Shown piece after piece: positions 26,551-37,079 of a DNA stretch of 64,000 nucleotides (positions within the stretch are counted from its first letter, which is position 1; every line of letters starts with the position of its first letter). The translations under genes and the position numbers were made by a program. This stretch comes from Shewanella marina JCM 15074. GTDB taxonomy: Bacteria > Pseudomonadota > Gammaproteobacteria > Enterobacterales > Shewanellaceae. The notes beneath the pieces are model-generated. The model did no database searches and was not told the origin of the DNA. It saw nothing but the letters and a program-made list of their open reading frames with translations. The stretch covers positions 1-64,000 of the forward strand of contig NZ_BALM01000025.1 of NCBI RefSeq assembly GCF_000614975.1, read 5' to 3'.

Positions 26551-28427
26551 TCATGGTTACCGCAGGCCATGTTGATCATGGTAAAACGACCTTGATTCAG
26601 GCGCTAACCGGAGTTGATACCGATCGCTTACCGGAAGAGAAACGTCGCGGCATGACCATTGATTTAGGTTATGCCTTTATGAATGTCAGCCGTGAATTGC
26701 GTTTAGCATTTGTTGATGTACCGGGCCATGAAAAATTTATTAATAATATGCTGGTGGGCGTATCACATGCCAAACATGCCTTATTAATTATTGCCGCCGA
26801 TGATGGCGTAATGCCACAAACCCGCGAACATTTGGCGATTTTACAACTGCTTAATCTAGCCAGCTTAACCATCGTTATCAGTAAGTGTGACAAAGTTGAA
26901 CCGAGCCAATTAGAGTCTGTGGAGCAACAAATTGATCTGTTACTTGCCAATGTCGATATTTGCCAATATCGCTTTGCGGTATCGGCTATCAGCATGCAAG
27001 GGATTGAGCCATTAAAACAACATCTTTGTCAGCTCGCGATGACAGAACTTGCTCGCCAAAATGAGATTGACAGTGCCTTTAGAATGACCATAGATCGCGT
27101 CTTTAGTGTGAAAGGTGCCGGTGTGGTGGTAACGGGCACAGTGATCAGTGGCACAGTGCATATTGACGATAAACTCTATTGCAGTGGCCAGTCGCAACCA
27201 TTACGAGTGCGTAGCATTCATGCACAAGGACAAGTAGCCGAGCAGGGCAGTGCCCAACAACGAGTCGCTCTTAACCTAACGGGTATTGATAACCACCAGT
27301 TACCGCAGCGTGGTGATTGGTTAACCCAGTTGCCACAAATTGAAAAATCAACGCGGGTGACCGCACTTTTTCAAGGCGAGATTACCCCGACACATTGGCA
27401 AAGCGTGCATTTTCATCATGGTGGAGAACACTGTATTGGTCGTATTGCTTATTTGGCAGCAGCCGATAAGCAAGGGCATTTGGTCGAGCTGCAATTTGAG
27501 CAGCCGCTGTTACTGACCCAATTAGATACCATAGTGATCCGTGATGCAGGTGCAAAACTGACACTGGGGGGCGCACAAGTATTAGAATTAGTGCCGCCAA
27601 ACCGTGGTAAGCGTAAACCAGAACGCATTGCTTATCTAAATCAGCTTGCGCAAAGCGTTACTCCGCTTGCCGCACTGCAAGTTAGCTGCCGTCACACCAG
27701 TTTAAGCCAAGCAGATTGCTGCTGGGCATGGCAGTTATTGCCCGCGCAAATTAAGCAGATGGCTAGTGAACTTGGGCTACAGCAGATCGACGATCAATTG
27801 ATTGATCCTGAACGTTATCAACAGATGGCAACGCGCTTATATCAGGTGATTGCACAATATCATCAAACTCACCAAGATGAATTAGGTTTAGGTCGCAGTC
27901 GTCTCGCGCGTATGAGTCACTTAACCGTGCCTGATAATGTGATTTTCCATCTCTTAAAACAGCTATGTGAACAAGCTCAATTGCAAAGCTCACGTGGCTT
28001 GTACCATTTGCCACAACATCAAATCAGTTTAACCGCGCAAGAACTACCGCTATGGCAGCAGATGCAAACATTATTGCTAGAGCAACAGCAGCCATTATGG
28101 GTTACAGATTTTGCTAAACAGCTTAACTGTGAGCCGCAAACCATTCGTAGTCTGTGCTACAAGTTAGTGCAAATTGGTGAACTGACGGCAGTGGTTAAAG
28201 ATCGTTATTTATTGAGTCTGCAAGTGTACCAATATGCCGCTTTGATCCGTGATTACATGAGCAATCACACGGTATTGGCGACCGCAGATTTTAAACAGCT
28301 CATTAACCTTGGCCGTAAAGTCAGTATTCAAGTGTTAGAACTGTTTGACCGTAGCGGTTTTACTCGTCGCTGCTATGGCGACAATTGCCGCACTATTCGT
28401 GACGCCGAGCTGTATAGCGAACATTAA
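26547..28427 (+). CDS. selB: Selenocysteine-specific elongation factor
   Basis: This 626-residue translation factor delivers Sec-tRNA(Sec) to UGA codons next to SECIS hairpins. The GTPase domain has GHVDHGKTTL (residues 7-16), the switch region RLPEEKRRGMTIDLGYA and DVPGHEKF. Domains II and III follow. The C-terminal winged-helix region that binds SECIS RNA ends with GRKVSIQVLELFDRSGFTRR. It overlaps selA by four bases. Confidence 0.96.
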   Translation: MIMVTAGHVDHGKTTLIQALTGVDTDRLPEEKRRGMTIDLGYAFMNVSRELRLAFVDVPGHEKFINNMLVGVSHAKHALLIIAADDGVMPQTREHLAILQLLNLASLTIVISKCDKVEPSQLESVEQQIDLLLANVDICQYRFAVSAISMQGIEPLKQHLCQLAMTELARQNEIDSAFRMTIDRVFSVKGAGVVVTGTVISGTVHIDDKLYCSGQSQPLRVRSIHAQGQVAEQGSAQQRVALNLTGIDNHQLPQRGDWLTQLPQIEKSTRVTALFQGEITPTHWQSVHFHHGGEHCIGRIAYLAAADKQGHLVELQFEQPLLLTQLDTIVIRDAGAKLTLGGAQVLELVPPNRGKRKPERIAYLNQLAQSVTPLAALQVSCRHTSLSQADCCWAWQLLPAQIKQMASELGLQQIDDQLIDPERYQQMATRLYQVIAQYHQTHQDELGLGRSRLARMSHLTVPDNVIFHLLKQLCEQAQLQSSRGLYHLPQHQISLTAQELPLWQQMQTLLLEQQQPLWVTDFAKQLNCEPQTIRSLCYKLVQIGELTAVVKDRYLLSLQVYQYAALIRDYMSNHTVLATADFKQLINLGRKVSIQVLELFDRSGFTRRCYGDNCRTIRDAELYSEH

Positions 28428-28473
28428 TCGATTATTAGTACACCATCCATTATGGTGATTGAAGAGAAGTAAA

Positions 28474-29336
28474 ATGGATCTAAATAGCAATCAGATTACC
28501 AGTAGCAAAAGCGTGAGTTTATATCGCAGTGCCAATACCAGTGATATTACTGAAACCTTAGCCAATGAGGTGCGCGTTGCACTTATCTATAACGGTATTT
28601 CCCATACTGTGATGATGGCAACCCCAGCCAATTTAGAACAGTTTGCCATTGGTTTTACGCTATCTGAACGGATTGTGGATCAGTTAACTGAGATTAAAGG
28701 GGTCGATATTGAAGAGGTCGATAACGGCATCTTAATTCATATCGAAATTACTAATCGATGCTTTATGGCGCTTAAAGAACAACGCCGCAGTATGGCTGGC
28801 CGTACTGGTTGTGGTCTATGTGGTGTTGCCCAACTTGAACATGCAATGAAGCCGGTTAAACAAGTATCCATGCAGCGTCGCTTCAATATCAATTACTTAC
28901 CCGCCACACTTGATGCTATTGCTGCTCAGCAAAGTGTATTCAATGAGACTGGTGCAACTCATGCTGCAATGGTGCTTAATCGTACGGGAGATATTTGTGC
29001 CACCTTTGAAGATGTGGGACGTCATATTGCACTCGATAAGTTAATTGGGGCTGTAGCTCGTCATGATTGCCCCGTACCGCAAGCGATTTTGCTGACCAGT
29101 CGTGCCAGTTTTGAGATGGTACAAAAAGCGGCTAGTGCCAATATCGAAATTATTTTTGCTATTTCAGCGGCGACAGCCTAGCAGTCGAGCTTGCCGAAAA
29201 ATGTAACATTACGCTGGTGGGATTTTGTCGTAATAATCGCGCTACAATTTACAGCCATGGCGAACGTATTGATTGTGACGCGGCAGAACAGATATTGCCA
29301 AAGCAGACATCGTTATCACAGGTTTATTGTTCATAG
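28474..29336 (+). pseudogene. fdhD: Formate dehydrogenase sulfurtransferase FdhD, frameshifted near the C terminus
   Basis: The product transfers sulfur from IscS to the molybdenum cofactor of formate dehydrogenases. The CxxC motif is in GRTGCGLCGVAQLE, and DICATFEDVGRHIALDKLIG is the conserved core. The ATG at 28474 is preferred, with GAGAAG upstream. The main frame stops at 29179 after FAISAATA. One base lost near 29176 explains this, because the next frame continues as LAVELAEKCNITLVGFC, exactly the expected FdhD C terminus, and ends at 29336. The gene is essential for the neighbouring enzyme, so an artefactual indel is likelier than true loss. Confidence 0.85.
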
Positions 29337-29350
29337 AACATCATCGAAAG

Positions 29351-29375
29351 TGCTCGCTAATGCGGGCATTTTTTT
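29351..29375 (+). terminator. Terminator after fdhD
   Basis: The stem TGCTCGC/GCGGGCA (one G-T pair) has a TAAT loop and is followed by a seven-base T run. Confidence 0.8.
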
Positions 29376-29421
29376 GGACTAAAATGGAGTGGTAAACAAG
29401 ATAAGATTGGCAGAAGATATT

Positions 29422-29516
29422 TGGCGGAAGAACATAGGAGTTGAACCTACCCAGGACTGCTGGCAGCCCTACCCGGATTTGAAGTCCGGACGCCTCACCG
29501 GAGACGACGTTCTTCC
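29422..29516 (-). tRNA. selC: tRNA-Sec (anticodon UCA)
   Basis: The minus strand reads GGAAGAACGTCGTCTCCGG... with a UCA anticodon in GACTTCAAATC. It has an extended acceptor arm ending CTTCC, a long variable arm and an encoded CCA. At 95 bases including CCA it equals E. coli selC in length. It is transcribed opposite to fdhD, downstream of that gene's terminator, and completes the local selenocysteine machinery apart from selD. Confidence 0.95.
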
Positions 29517-30206
29517 AAATATCGGCGCTGATAATATGTCAAAGACTGCCTGTGTACAAGTACTAATTTCAATATTTTCATAGTGTTAACTTGGTCACAT
29601 AGTTATATTAACAGTTCACTAAACTGTGCTTGATAAAAACAATAATCTCAGGCTTAGCAATTGCGTTAAATCTGACCTATATTGGTTAATGACAATCAAT
29701 TTATGCTGTTTATTATCGCTCAAACAAGATTTAATTTTGTGCATAATAACATCGTTATTGTCACGATAAGTTGGTTGTTATTAACGTTATATATTTTGTT
29801 GATTAATGCTTGACAATAATCGCAAACAAGCGCTATTTATGCATTAACGAGCAAGTGAGTTTCAAGACAGGTGCTAATAGGGTGTCTTTGTTAAAATAGA
29901 TAATCCTTAATATGCTACATTAGATAATGCTGCTGTCCTGTATCGTGATTGTGTTGTAAAAGTTAAAATGACAATTGCTGGCTGTCACTTGCTTAGTTTA
30001 TTGTTGGTTTTGTGCGCTTGAGCAAGTTATTTGGCTTAATCTAGTAAAAAAATATGACAACAAGTCTTGATTCTGAAAATGTTTCTGTAAGAATAGCCCC
30101 TAAATAGACTTAGCTATTCTTGAATATGGTTGGCCAAGTGTTTTCGTAAAACATTTGTGACCGAGAGTTTTTAATTGTATGTGTTGATTTAAGGGTATTG
30201 GCATAT
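29517..30206. other. AT-rich intergenic region
   Basis: About 690 bases separate selC from the next gene. They must contain the selC promoter (minus strand) and the promoter of the acidic-tail protein. I see no ORF or structured RNA, and nothing that stands out. Confidence 0.4.
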
Positions 30207-30611
30207 ATGTATAACACGACAAAGAAACAAGTTTGGTACGGCGAGTTAAAAACGGCTCGTGGTGATACCATCGTTATTCATGATAATCAGTTGCCTGAAG
30301 CTCAACCGGGTCGAGTATACTTCTACCATGCGGGTCGTGGCGCGATTATTGAGTTCGTTAAAGACATTGTTAACGTTAATTTGCATGAACTTGATGATGC
30401 AGCAGTCGCTGCTGCAGAAGCCGAATATGGTGCGGCATGGAAAGCAGCTCGTGCAGAATTTATGGCAAAACATCGTGCCCGTTTAGACTTAGAAAGTCCA
30501 AGTGCTGCGCCTGTTCGCAAGCCTAAACAGGAAGAGTTAGAGCCAGAGCCAGAGTTAGAATCAATCAGTGATGATTTTGATGATGACTGGGGCGATGATT
30601 ACGACGATTAA
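30207..30611 (+). CDS. Conserved hypothetical protein with an acidic tail
   Basis: The ATG at 30207 is preferred over TTG 30198, which sits too close to AAGGG. The 134-residue product has a beta-rich N terminus (KKQVWYGELKTARGDTIVIHDNQL) and an Ala-rich helix. The strongly acidic C terminus ends in a run of Asp residues. No membrane segment or signal is present. I do not recognise a family. Confidence 0.65.
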   Translation: MYNTTKKQVWYGELKTARGDTIVIHDNQLPEAQPGRVYFYHAGRGAIIEFVKDIVNVNLHELDDAAVAAAEAEYGAAWKAARAEFMAKHRARLDLESPSAAPVRKPKQEELEPEPELESISDDFDDDWGDDYDD

Positions 30612-30616
30612 AAATT

Positions 30617-30641
30617 AAACCGCGCAAATGCGCGGTTTTTT
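30617..30641 (+). terminator. Terminator
   Basis: The stem AAACCGCGC/GCGCGGTTT has an AAAT loop followed by T residues. Confidence 0.9.
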
Positions 30642-30645
30642 ATTA

Positions 30646-30672
30646 AGAAAGCTTATGTTTTATAAGCTTTCT
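30646..30672. terminator. Second hairpin, probable terminator of the antiporter transcript
   Basis: A perfect 11-bp inverted repeat, AGAAAGCTTAT/ATAAGCTTTCT, has a five-base loop. It lies 56 bases beyond the stop of the minus-strand antiporter gene. Confidence 0.6.
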
Positions 30673-30727
30673 ATTGCTATTTTAATCCAAACGCTTCATT
30701 TATAAAATGTTAGCAGTTACTAATGGA

Positions 30728-32355
30728 TTAAATGGCGTGTTTTACTTCATTTTTATCGTTTTGCAGGCTGCTATTCGTCTGTTCACACATCTCACTGACT
30801 ACATGATCAACAAAACCAGTGCCTGCTGCTTCATATAGGTTAAATACCGTATGTACGCCAGCCTCTTTTAATGCGTCACCATCTTCAGCATATTGCACAA
30901 TAGCGCAAATCTTACCTTGGTATTCAAGCTTTTTCAGTTGCTCAACAGCAAAGGCATTACCTGCATGATTAGGCATTGCCAGCATCACGATTTCTAAACT
31001 CGGGGCTCGTTCTAACTTTTCCCAAAAGTCAGTATCAAGCGCATCGCCTTGTACCACATTACGCCCTTGCTGGCGGTGGAAATCAACGAGCTCTTGTTTG
31101 TGTTCAATACCCAGTATTTCGGCATTAAATTGTTGACGTAGTTCATCATAAGCCCCGCAGCCAATACGGCCCATTCCCAGTACTAAGAAGCGAGGGTTAC
31201 CCACCTGTATCGGTCTGTCTTCAGGATGCAGAGGAAAGCGCTCAAGCTGTTTTAATTTTGGTTGGAAACGTTGATAAATTTGGCTAACAAACATATTAAG
31301 TGGCGCGGCTAATACAAAGCTAAAGCTTAATGCCACCGCTAAAATAATCAGCCATTGCTCAGGTAACCAACCTTTTTGAGTGGCAACTGCGGCTACGATT
31401 AAGCCGAATTCACTGTAGTTACCCAAGTTAAATGATGCCATTAAACTGGTACGTGAACGCAACTTAAAGCGGGTTAATAAGCCGATAAACAAGGCAATTT
31501 TAAGTGGTACTAAGGCGACTAAAATCAGCGCCAGCATCATGTCATCAACACTTGGTAGGCCATTTAAACCAACCGTTAAGAAGAAGGCGACTAAGAATAG
31601 CTCCTTAAAGTAGAACAGTGATTTAGCCAGCTCAGATGATTTGGGATGCCCTGCCATTAATACACCAATAATCAGTGCGCCTAAATCAGGTTTTAGTCCT
31701 ACAATCTCAAATAACCACGCGCCGAGTACCAAGGCCATCACTAACCCAAAAAGTACTAACAACTCACCGTGACCGACCTTGTCTAAGGCGCGGAATAATA
31801 GAGGGCGTGCCAGTGGTAGTAACACTAATCCCAGTGCCCAAATACTTGGGAAATCACCCTTAGAGATAGTTAAGAACGCTACCGCAAAGATATCCTGCAT
31901 AATCAGAATACCGATAGATACGCGGCCATAAAGGGTTTGCATATCACCTTTGTCTTCTAACACCTTTACTGCAAAAATGGTGCTGGAGAAGCTTAAGGCA
32001 AAACCGATTAAACACAGTTGATTGAAGTCTAAATCAGTGAGTTGATCAAGGCCGATAAACGCCAGCAGTTTCAGCAGCGGCACAAACAGCAGCATGGAGA
32101 TCATCAAGTGCAGACTCGAACCCGCCCACACTTCAGCCTTAAGTAGCTTTTTAAGTCTAATTTGAGGCCGATAACAAATAAAAGTAGGGTTACACCAAGG
32201 TTGGCTAACGACTCTAGCAGTGGCAAACTTTGTTCATTAATGCCAAATAAATAAAGTGCAAATCCAGCGGCTAAATAGCCTATAAGTGGCGGTAATCCTA
32301 TGCGGTTTACAAGCATGCCGCAGACGAGAGTAATGACAAGAATGGCCGGTTCCAT
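30728..32355 (-). pseudogene. CPA2-family (KefB/YbaL-like) cation:proton antiporter, frameshifted
   Basis: The rejoined product is about 542 residues with around 12 membrane helices and a cytosolic TrkA-N/RCK domain (FLVLGMGRIGCGAYDELRQQF). Landmarks include GYLAAGFALYLFGI, LANLGVTLLLFVIGLKLDL and ALSFSSTIFAVKVLEDKGD. The start frame runs off after LKLDLKS near 32145, and the correct continuation is in the next frame (AEVWAGSSLHLMISMLLF). One lost base explains this. The likely role is potassium/proton exchange. No KefF or KefG partner is adjacent. Confidence 0.82.
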
Positions 32356-32470
32356 ATGATCCCTTTACGCTAAAATACAGCTAACAATAATTATAGTGTA
32401 TGGCTATAGCTGAGGCTATTTGCGGATGCAAGAGCCTATTAAGTGAATAAATAATATTGATTTATCGACA

Positions 32471-32505
32471 AAAAAACGAACTTTTTTAATAAAAAGTTCG
32501 TTTTT
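32471..32505. terminator. Terminator of the cutA-dsbD operon
   Basis: A long A/T-rich stem (AAAAACGAACTTTTT and its complement) has a TAAT loop. It is symmetric, so it could act in both directions. Confidence 0.85.
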
Positions 32506-32544
32506 AATACCAAAGAATGGGGTGCTAATTTAGCGTGTTATGGA

Positions 32545-34389
32545 TTACTTGGTCAGTAACACATCTAAATGTTTGGCAAATGCTTCTGGGCCCATAAAGC
32601 CGGTGATACGTAAGTTATTGTTTTCAACACCTTGTTGATTAAACAATAGCAAGGTCGGTAAGCCGAGTACCTTATAATGCTCAAGGAGGGCATTATCGGT
32701 CGCATCGCCTTTAGTGACATCGGCTTTTAACAATACATATTGGCTTAAGCGCTGCTGTACTTGCTTGTCTTTAAAGGTGATATTTTCAAACTCTTTACAA
32801 GCTACACACCAGTCAGCGTAGAAGTCGATTAATACAGGTTTGCCTGCGGCTTTGGCGGCGGCAACTTCTGCTTCAACATCGGCTACCGATTTAATTAACT
32901 TAAACTTAGGCGCATCTACTGGGGCAGTGTTTTGACCGTTAAACGTGCTCGCGTATGATTGGAAACCAAGTGCACTCATCGCCGCTTGGAAGCCATACGA
33001 GAAGCTGGCTAGTAGACAAAGAATCAAGGCCACTGAACGCACAGTTTGCTTCCAGTTAAATTCAGTCAATTTGTTTTGGTGCATAAAGTAGCCCACTAAA
33101 CAAATCGCCCAAACTGACCAAAGAATATCGGTAATTGCACCCGGCCAAATACGGCTGATCATCACGATAGAAACCGCAATCAGCAAGAAGCCAAATACTG
33201 TCTTAATGATATTCATCCAGCTACCTGCTCGTGGCAATAACTTACCACCGGAGGTACCGATTAATAGCAGTGGCAAGCCCATACCCATAGACAGAATATA
33301 CAAGGCTAAGAAGCCCATTAATAAGTTGCCTGACTGGGCGATATAGATCAGCGCACCAGACAGTGGCGCCGAAGTACAAGGTGAAGCCACTAAGCCAGAA
33401 ATGACCCCCATCATAAACACGCCAATCAGGTTGCCACCTTTTTGGTTGTTCGACACCGAGTTCATTTTTTGCTGCCAACGTGATGGTAGTTGTAGCTCAT
33501 ACACGCCAAACATACTTAAGCTTAAGATTAAGAATAGAATGGCAAGACCAATCAATACGGCTGGATGTTGTAATGCTGCTTGATACTTCATGCCAGCAGA
33601 AGCCACAATCAAACCTAAAATCGAGTAGGTGATTGCCATGCCCTGTACGTAAGCCATTGATAGTGTAAAGGCTTTAGCCGTTGACAGCTTTTGGCCTTGG
33701 CCGACAATAATGCCAGACAAAATAGGATACATTGGGAATACGCATGGGGTTAATGCTAACCCAACACCTAAGCCGAAGAAGATTAATAAGGTCCAAAACA
33801 TGTTATTGCCAGACAGCATTTTACTTAAGCTATCTTGCTCACTGACAACGCTGCTCGCATTACCTTGGGCTTGGTTCTCAGCTTGTACTTGCTTTTGGGT
33901 TGCTTGGCTTACTATGCCAGCATTGTCTGCCACTGGCTCAAGTGTGACTGAGCGCTTAGTTGGTGGAAAACATAGCTTACCTTCAGCACAGCCCATAAAG
34001 GTCACTGTTAAGGTTGAGTCCGCTTGAGCCGACTTTAGGGCTAATGGAATATCCACATAAGTGGTATACACCTCTTGATTACCAAAGTAATCATCGTGGT
34101 GCATCTTACCTTGCGGTAGTGCTATTTCACCGATGGTTGCGCCATTGGCTTCAAATTTGAGCTTGTCACGGTACATGTAGTAGCCGTCTGCAATTACCCA
34201 ATTAATCTTGAGCTGATTGCCTTCTTGTTTGAAGTCAGATACGAAAGCTTGGTCAACAGGCATGAGTTGCGGTTCACTGCCTAGAAAGTCAAAGCCTTTT
34301 GAGCTCAGTAAACCTTCGCTGTGAGCCACTGGTGCAATTAACACCAGTGCAGTCAGAAACAGGGTAATAATTTTTTTCATCGTTGGCAC
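32545..34389 (-). CDS. dsbD: Thiol:disulfide interchange protein DsbD
   Basis: The 614-residue inner-membrane protein moves electrons from cytosolic thioredoxin to periplasmic DsbC-type proteins. It has a signal peptide and an N-terminal periplasmic domain with the redox pair in GCAEGKLCFPP. The eight-helix core has cysteines in LTPCVFPMYPI and ASPCTSAPLSG. The C-terminal thioredoxin-like domain has the CxxC motif YADWCVACKEF. Its start overlaps the cutA end by 13 bases, so they form an operon. Confidence 0.95.
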   Translation of the reverse strand: MPTMKKIITLFLTALVLIAPVAHSEGLLSSKGFDFLGSEPQLMPVDQAFVSDFKQEGNQLKINWVIADGYYMYRDKLKFEANGATIGEIALPQGKMHHDDYFGNQEVYTTYVDIPLALKSAQADSTLTVTFMGCAEGKLCFPPTKRSVTLEPVADNAGIVSQATQKQVQAENQAQGNASSVVSEQDSLSKMLSGNNMFWTLLIFFGLGVGLALTPCVFPMYPILSGIIVGQGQKLSTAKAFTLSMAYVQGMAITYSILGLIVASAGMKYQAALQHPAVLIGLAILFLILSLSMFGVYELQLPSRWQQKMNSVSNNQKGGNLIGVFMMGVISGLVASPCTSAPLSGALIYIAQSGNLLMGFLALYILSMGMGLPLLLIGTSGGKLLPRAGSWMNIIKTVFGFLLIAVSIVMISRIWPGAITDILWSVWAICLVGYFMHQNKLTEFNWKQTVRSVALILCLLASFSYGFQAAMSALGFQSYASTFNGQNTAPVDAPKFKLIKSVADVEAEVAAAKAAGKPVLIDFYADWCVACKEFENITFKDKQVQQRLSQYVLLKADVTKGDATDNALLEHYKVLGLPTLLLFNQQGVENNNLRITGFMGPEAFAKHLDVLLTK

Positions 34390-34706
34390 GTTTGTTTAAT
34401 CCAATCTAAATAGCGTGGAAGTCCATCGGTTATTGATAGGGCGATAATTTGTGGTACGTCATAAGGATGTAGCTCACAAATGCGTTGCTCTATGGCTTGA
34501 TAATCTTGAGTGCAGCATTTAATGTGCAGCGCAATTTCACTGTCTTGACAAATTTGGTCTTGCCAGTGGTAGAAAGATGTCATCGGTGCCATTATTTGAA
34601 CACAAGCTGCAAGCTTATCGTTCACCAGAGATTGTGCGATGAGTTTGGCACTCTCGGTTGTCGGGCAGGTGGTGATCACCATCGAAAACTGATTGTTGCT
34701 AGACAC
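34377..34706 (-). CDS. cutA: Divalent-cation tolerance protein CutA
   Basis: This 109-residue protein matches CutA: VITTCPTTESAKLIAQSLVNDKLAACVQI at the start, YHWQ, E-x-ALHIKC and HPYDVPQIIALSITDGLPRYLDWI near the end. CutA forms trimers, but its exact role in metal tolerance is unsettled. It is the first gene of the cutA-dsbD operon. Confidence 0.93.
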   Translation of the reverse strand: MSSNNQFSMVITTCPTTESAKLIAQSLVNDKLAACVQIMAPMTSFYHWQDQICQDSEIALHIKCCTQDYQAIEQRICELHPYDVPQIIALSITDGLPRYLDWIKQTCQR

Positions 34707-34860
34707 ATTAACCTCAGCAATGAATGAATAGGGTTGCTACTGTACGTGTTTTCTCGGTTTGATGCATTAATCGAACCATAAAATAGTGAGCAAATACTTG
34801 AAAATAGACCGTTGACCCCATATTTAGTTTTCAATAACCCTACAAAAAATTGAGGCAAAC

Positions 34861-35418
34861 ATGTTTTTTGCGCTATTGATCATATTTATTGTGATCCCAA
34901 CTATAGAAATCTCAGTATTGATCCGCGTTGGTGAAGTGCTAGGCGTGTGGACTACCGTCGCATTATGTTTATTTACTGCGGTTGTGGGGGCATCGCTGGT
35001 GCGTAGCCAAGGTATCAGTACCTTAATGGACGTGCAGCAAAAGCTGGCACGAGGTGAAGCACCTGGGCAAGAGATTGTTGAAGGTATGATGCTAGCAATG
35101 GCGGGTGTGTTGTTAGTGATCCCAGGCTTTGTCACCGACTTTATTGGTTTACTGTTACTGACGCCATTTACCCGTAAACCCGTTGCCGCTTACGTGTTTA
35201 AGCGAATGAAGCTAAAAATGGTGGCAAAAGGACAATTTGGTGCAGGTTTTGGCGGCCAAGGTCAAAATCCATTTGGTCAGCAAGGCCCATTTAATAACAA
35301 TCCTTTTGACCAGCAAGAGGGGAATACCTTTGATGGCGACTTTGAACGCAAGCCAGATGCAAGTGATAAGCGTCCAGAGACACATCAAATTGATGATAAA
35401 GATAATAAGCGTGATTAA
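34861..35418 (+). CDS. fxsA: FxsA family membrane protein
   Basis: The 185-residue protein has three to four membrane helices, the family start FALLIIFIVIPTIEISVLIRVGEVLGVWTT and the segment GVLLVIPGFVTDFIGLLLLTPFTR. A polar Gly/Asn/Gln-rich cytosolic tail follows. In E. coli, FxsA overexpression relieves F-plasmid exclusion of T7; its normal role is unclear. The gene lies near groESL, as in related genomes. Confidence 0.9.
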   Translation: MFFALLIIFIVIPTIEISVLIRVGEVLGVWTTVALCLFTAVVGASLVRSQGISTLMDVQQKLARGEAPGQEIVEGMMLAMAGVLLVIPGFVTDFIGLLLLTPFTRKPVAAYVFKRMKLKMVAKGQFGAGFGGQGQNPFGQQGPFNNNPFDQQEGNTFDGDFERKPDASDKRPETHQIDDKDNKRD

Positions 35419-35435
35419 CTTAATCATAGCGAAAA

Positions 35436-35461
35436 AAAAGGCGACCTAAGGTCGCCTTTTT
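35436..35461. terminator. Bidirectional terminator
   Basis: The stem AAAAGGCGACC/GGTCGCCTTTT has a TAA loop. It separates fxsA from the convergent MATE gene. Confidence 0.9.
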
Positions 35462-35482
35462 GTTACTCAATAACCATGCTGA

Positions 35483-36853
35483 TTATTGCTCGGTCATCGG
35501 CACAATATCGTCAGTGGCATTGCTTGGTTCAGTAATGCTCTTCGCAATAATTAAACAGGCAATACCGGCAATGGCGTTACTGATAGGCAGCGCCACAAAT
35601 ACGCCGGCAACACCAAAGAAGTAAGCACCAGCCGCCGCTAGCGGTAACATTAGGCCAAATAGACGCGCCACATTTAATAATAGCGAGGCCATAGGGCGGT
35701 GATAAGCATTGAGTGACGTTGCCACCAAAATCACCACTCCAAGTGGGCCATAAGCGATAGGCAATACCAAAATATAAAACGATAACCACTCAATTACATT
35801 GGCGTCTTGGCTAAATAGATGGGCAATGGGTTCGGCAAAGTAGGCGAGTGGTAGATACAAAACCGTTTGGAATATCAGTACAAAACTGACTGAATATAAG
35901 AGCGCTTGGCGTGCACGATATTGCTGGCCAGCACCTAAGTTTTGCGCCACAAAAGGCACTAAGCTAGAAGACAGTGCCATCACCACAATCAGCATAATAG
36001 ATTCAATTCGCGTCCCGGCACCAAAAGCGGCCACCGCATCATGATCCATCCGTGCCAGTAGCGCCATAATGGCCGCATTAGCTAATGGGTTAATTAAGTT
36101 CATCAAGGTTGCTGGCTGGGCAATATGAGCTAGTTGCTTCCAGTTTTCACGGTAGCGACTCAAATCAATGCTGCCAAACTGCAACATTTTATGCTTAAGC
36201 AACAACAGATAAGCGGATAATAAAAATGCTGTTAACCAAGAGATCACGGTGGCGATTGCGGCACCTTGAATACCTAACTGTGGGAACGGGCCAATACCAA
36301 AAATAAGCAAGGGATCTAAAATTAGGTTAATGATCGCCGCCAGCGACATAATCGCCGCAGGGGCGCGAGTATTACCCGTAGCACGTAAACCTTGGTTACC
36401 CACCATCAGTAGCACCAATAACGGCACCCCTAAAAACCATATCGACATATATTGGCGGATCAGCGGAATGTGGCTCGGTTCAGCGCCTAATAATAAAAAC
36501 AGCGGCTTAATGCAAAGGCTACCAATAATGGCAATGGCCGATACCATTAATACCGTGAGTAACAGGCTATCCCCTAAAAAGACTTTAGCTTGTTGGGCAT
36601 GTCCGCCACCAATTAGGCGACCTAAACGGGTAGCGACCCCGGCACCAATACCAATAGCGATACTTGAAACCACCAAAGTCACCGGAAAGGTAAAACTAAT
36701 TGAAGTTAACGCGTCTGTGCCTAATTTACTGATAAAAAAGGTGTCGACGAGGTTAAACGCCAAAATAGTTAAGATACCAATCAAGTTGGGGAGGCTCATG
36801 TTGAGCAGCACACGACCAATCGGCTGAGTTAACAACCCGTGTCTGTCTTTCAT
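35483..36853 (-). CDS. MATE-family multidrug efflux transporter
   Basis: The 456-residue protein has about 12 membrane helices and the MatE pattern: PIGRVLLNMSLPNLIGILTILAFNLVDTFFISKLGTDAL at the start and GNQGLRATGNTRAP in the first half. The second repeat begins near WKQLAHIAQPATLMNLINP. It exports cationic drugs or metabolites by cation antiport; the substrate is unknown. It is monocistronic and divergent from groESL. Confidence 0.88.
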   Translation of the reverse strand: MKDRHGLLTQPIGRVLLNMSLPNLIGILTILAFNLVDTFFISKLGTDALTSISFTFPVTLVVSSIAIGIGAGVATRLGRLIGGGHAQQAKVFLGDSLLLTVLMVSAIAIIGSLCIKPLFLLLGAEPSHIPLIRQYMSIWFLGVPLLVLLMVGNQGLRATGNTRAPAAIMSLAAIINLILDPLLIFGIGPFPQLGIQGAAIATVISWLTAFLLSAYLLLLKHKMLQFGSIDLSRYRENWKQLAHIAQPATLMNLINPLANAAIMALLARMDHDAVAAFGAGTRIESIMLIVVMALSSSLVPFVAQNLGAGQQYRARQALLYSVSFVLIFQTVLYLPLAYFAEPIAHLFSQDANVIEWLSFYILVLPIAYGPLGVVILVATSLNAYHRPMASLLLNVARLFGLMLPLAAAGAYFFGVAGVFVALPISNAIAGIACLIIAKSITEPSNATDDIVPMTEQ

Positions 36854-36960
36854 GTATTAGATTCGCCTTAATTCGCTAATAGTGAATAAATTCTAACAGC
36901 TTAGCGTGTCAGAAATAAAAGCTAGGTCAAAAAAAAGTGAAAAATATTTTATCAATGACC

Positions 36961-36988
36961 CTTGAGTCTCCTAAAAATTCCCCCATAT
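36961..36988 (+). promoter_or_regulatory. Sigma-32 heat-shock promoter of groESL
   Basis: The -35 element CTTGAG and the -10 element CCCCATAT are 14 bases apart, closely matching the sigma-32 consensus. They lie about 90 bases upstream of groES. Confidence 0.88.
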
Positions 36989-37079
36989 ATCAAAACAGAG
37001 CGAACCAGAAAGGTTCAAATAGTAAATTGACCAGCCACATGCATTCGTTGGCCCAAAAGATCATTAGGAGACTGCTTAG

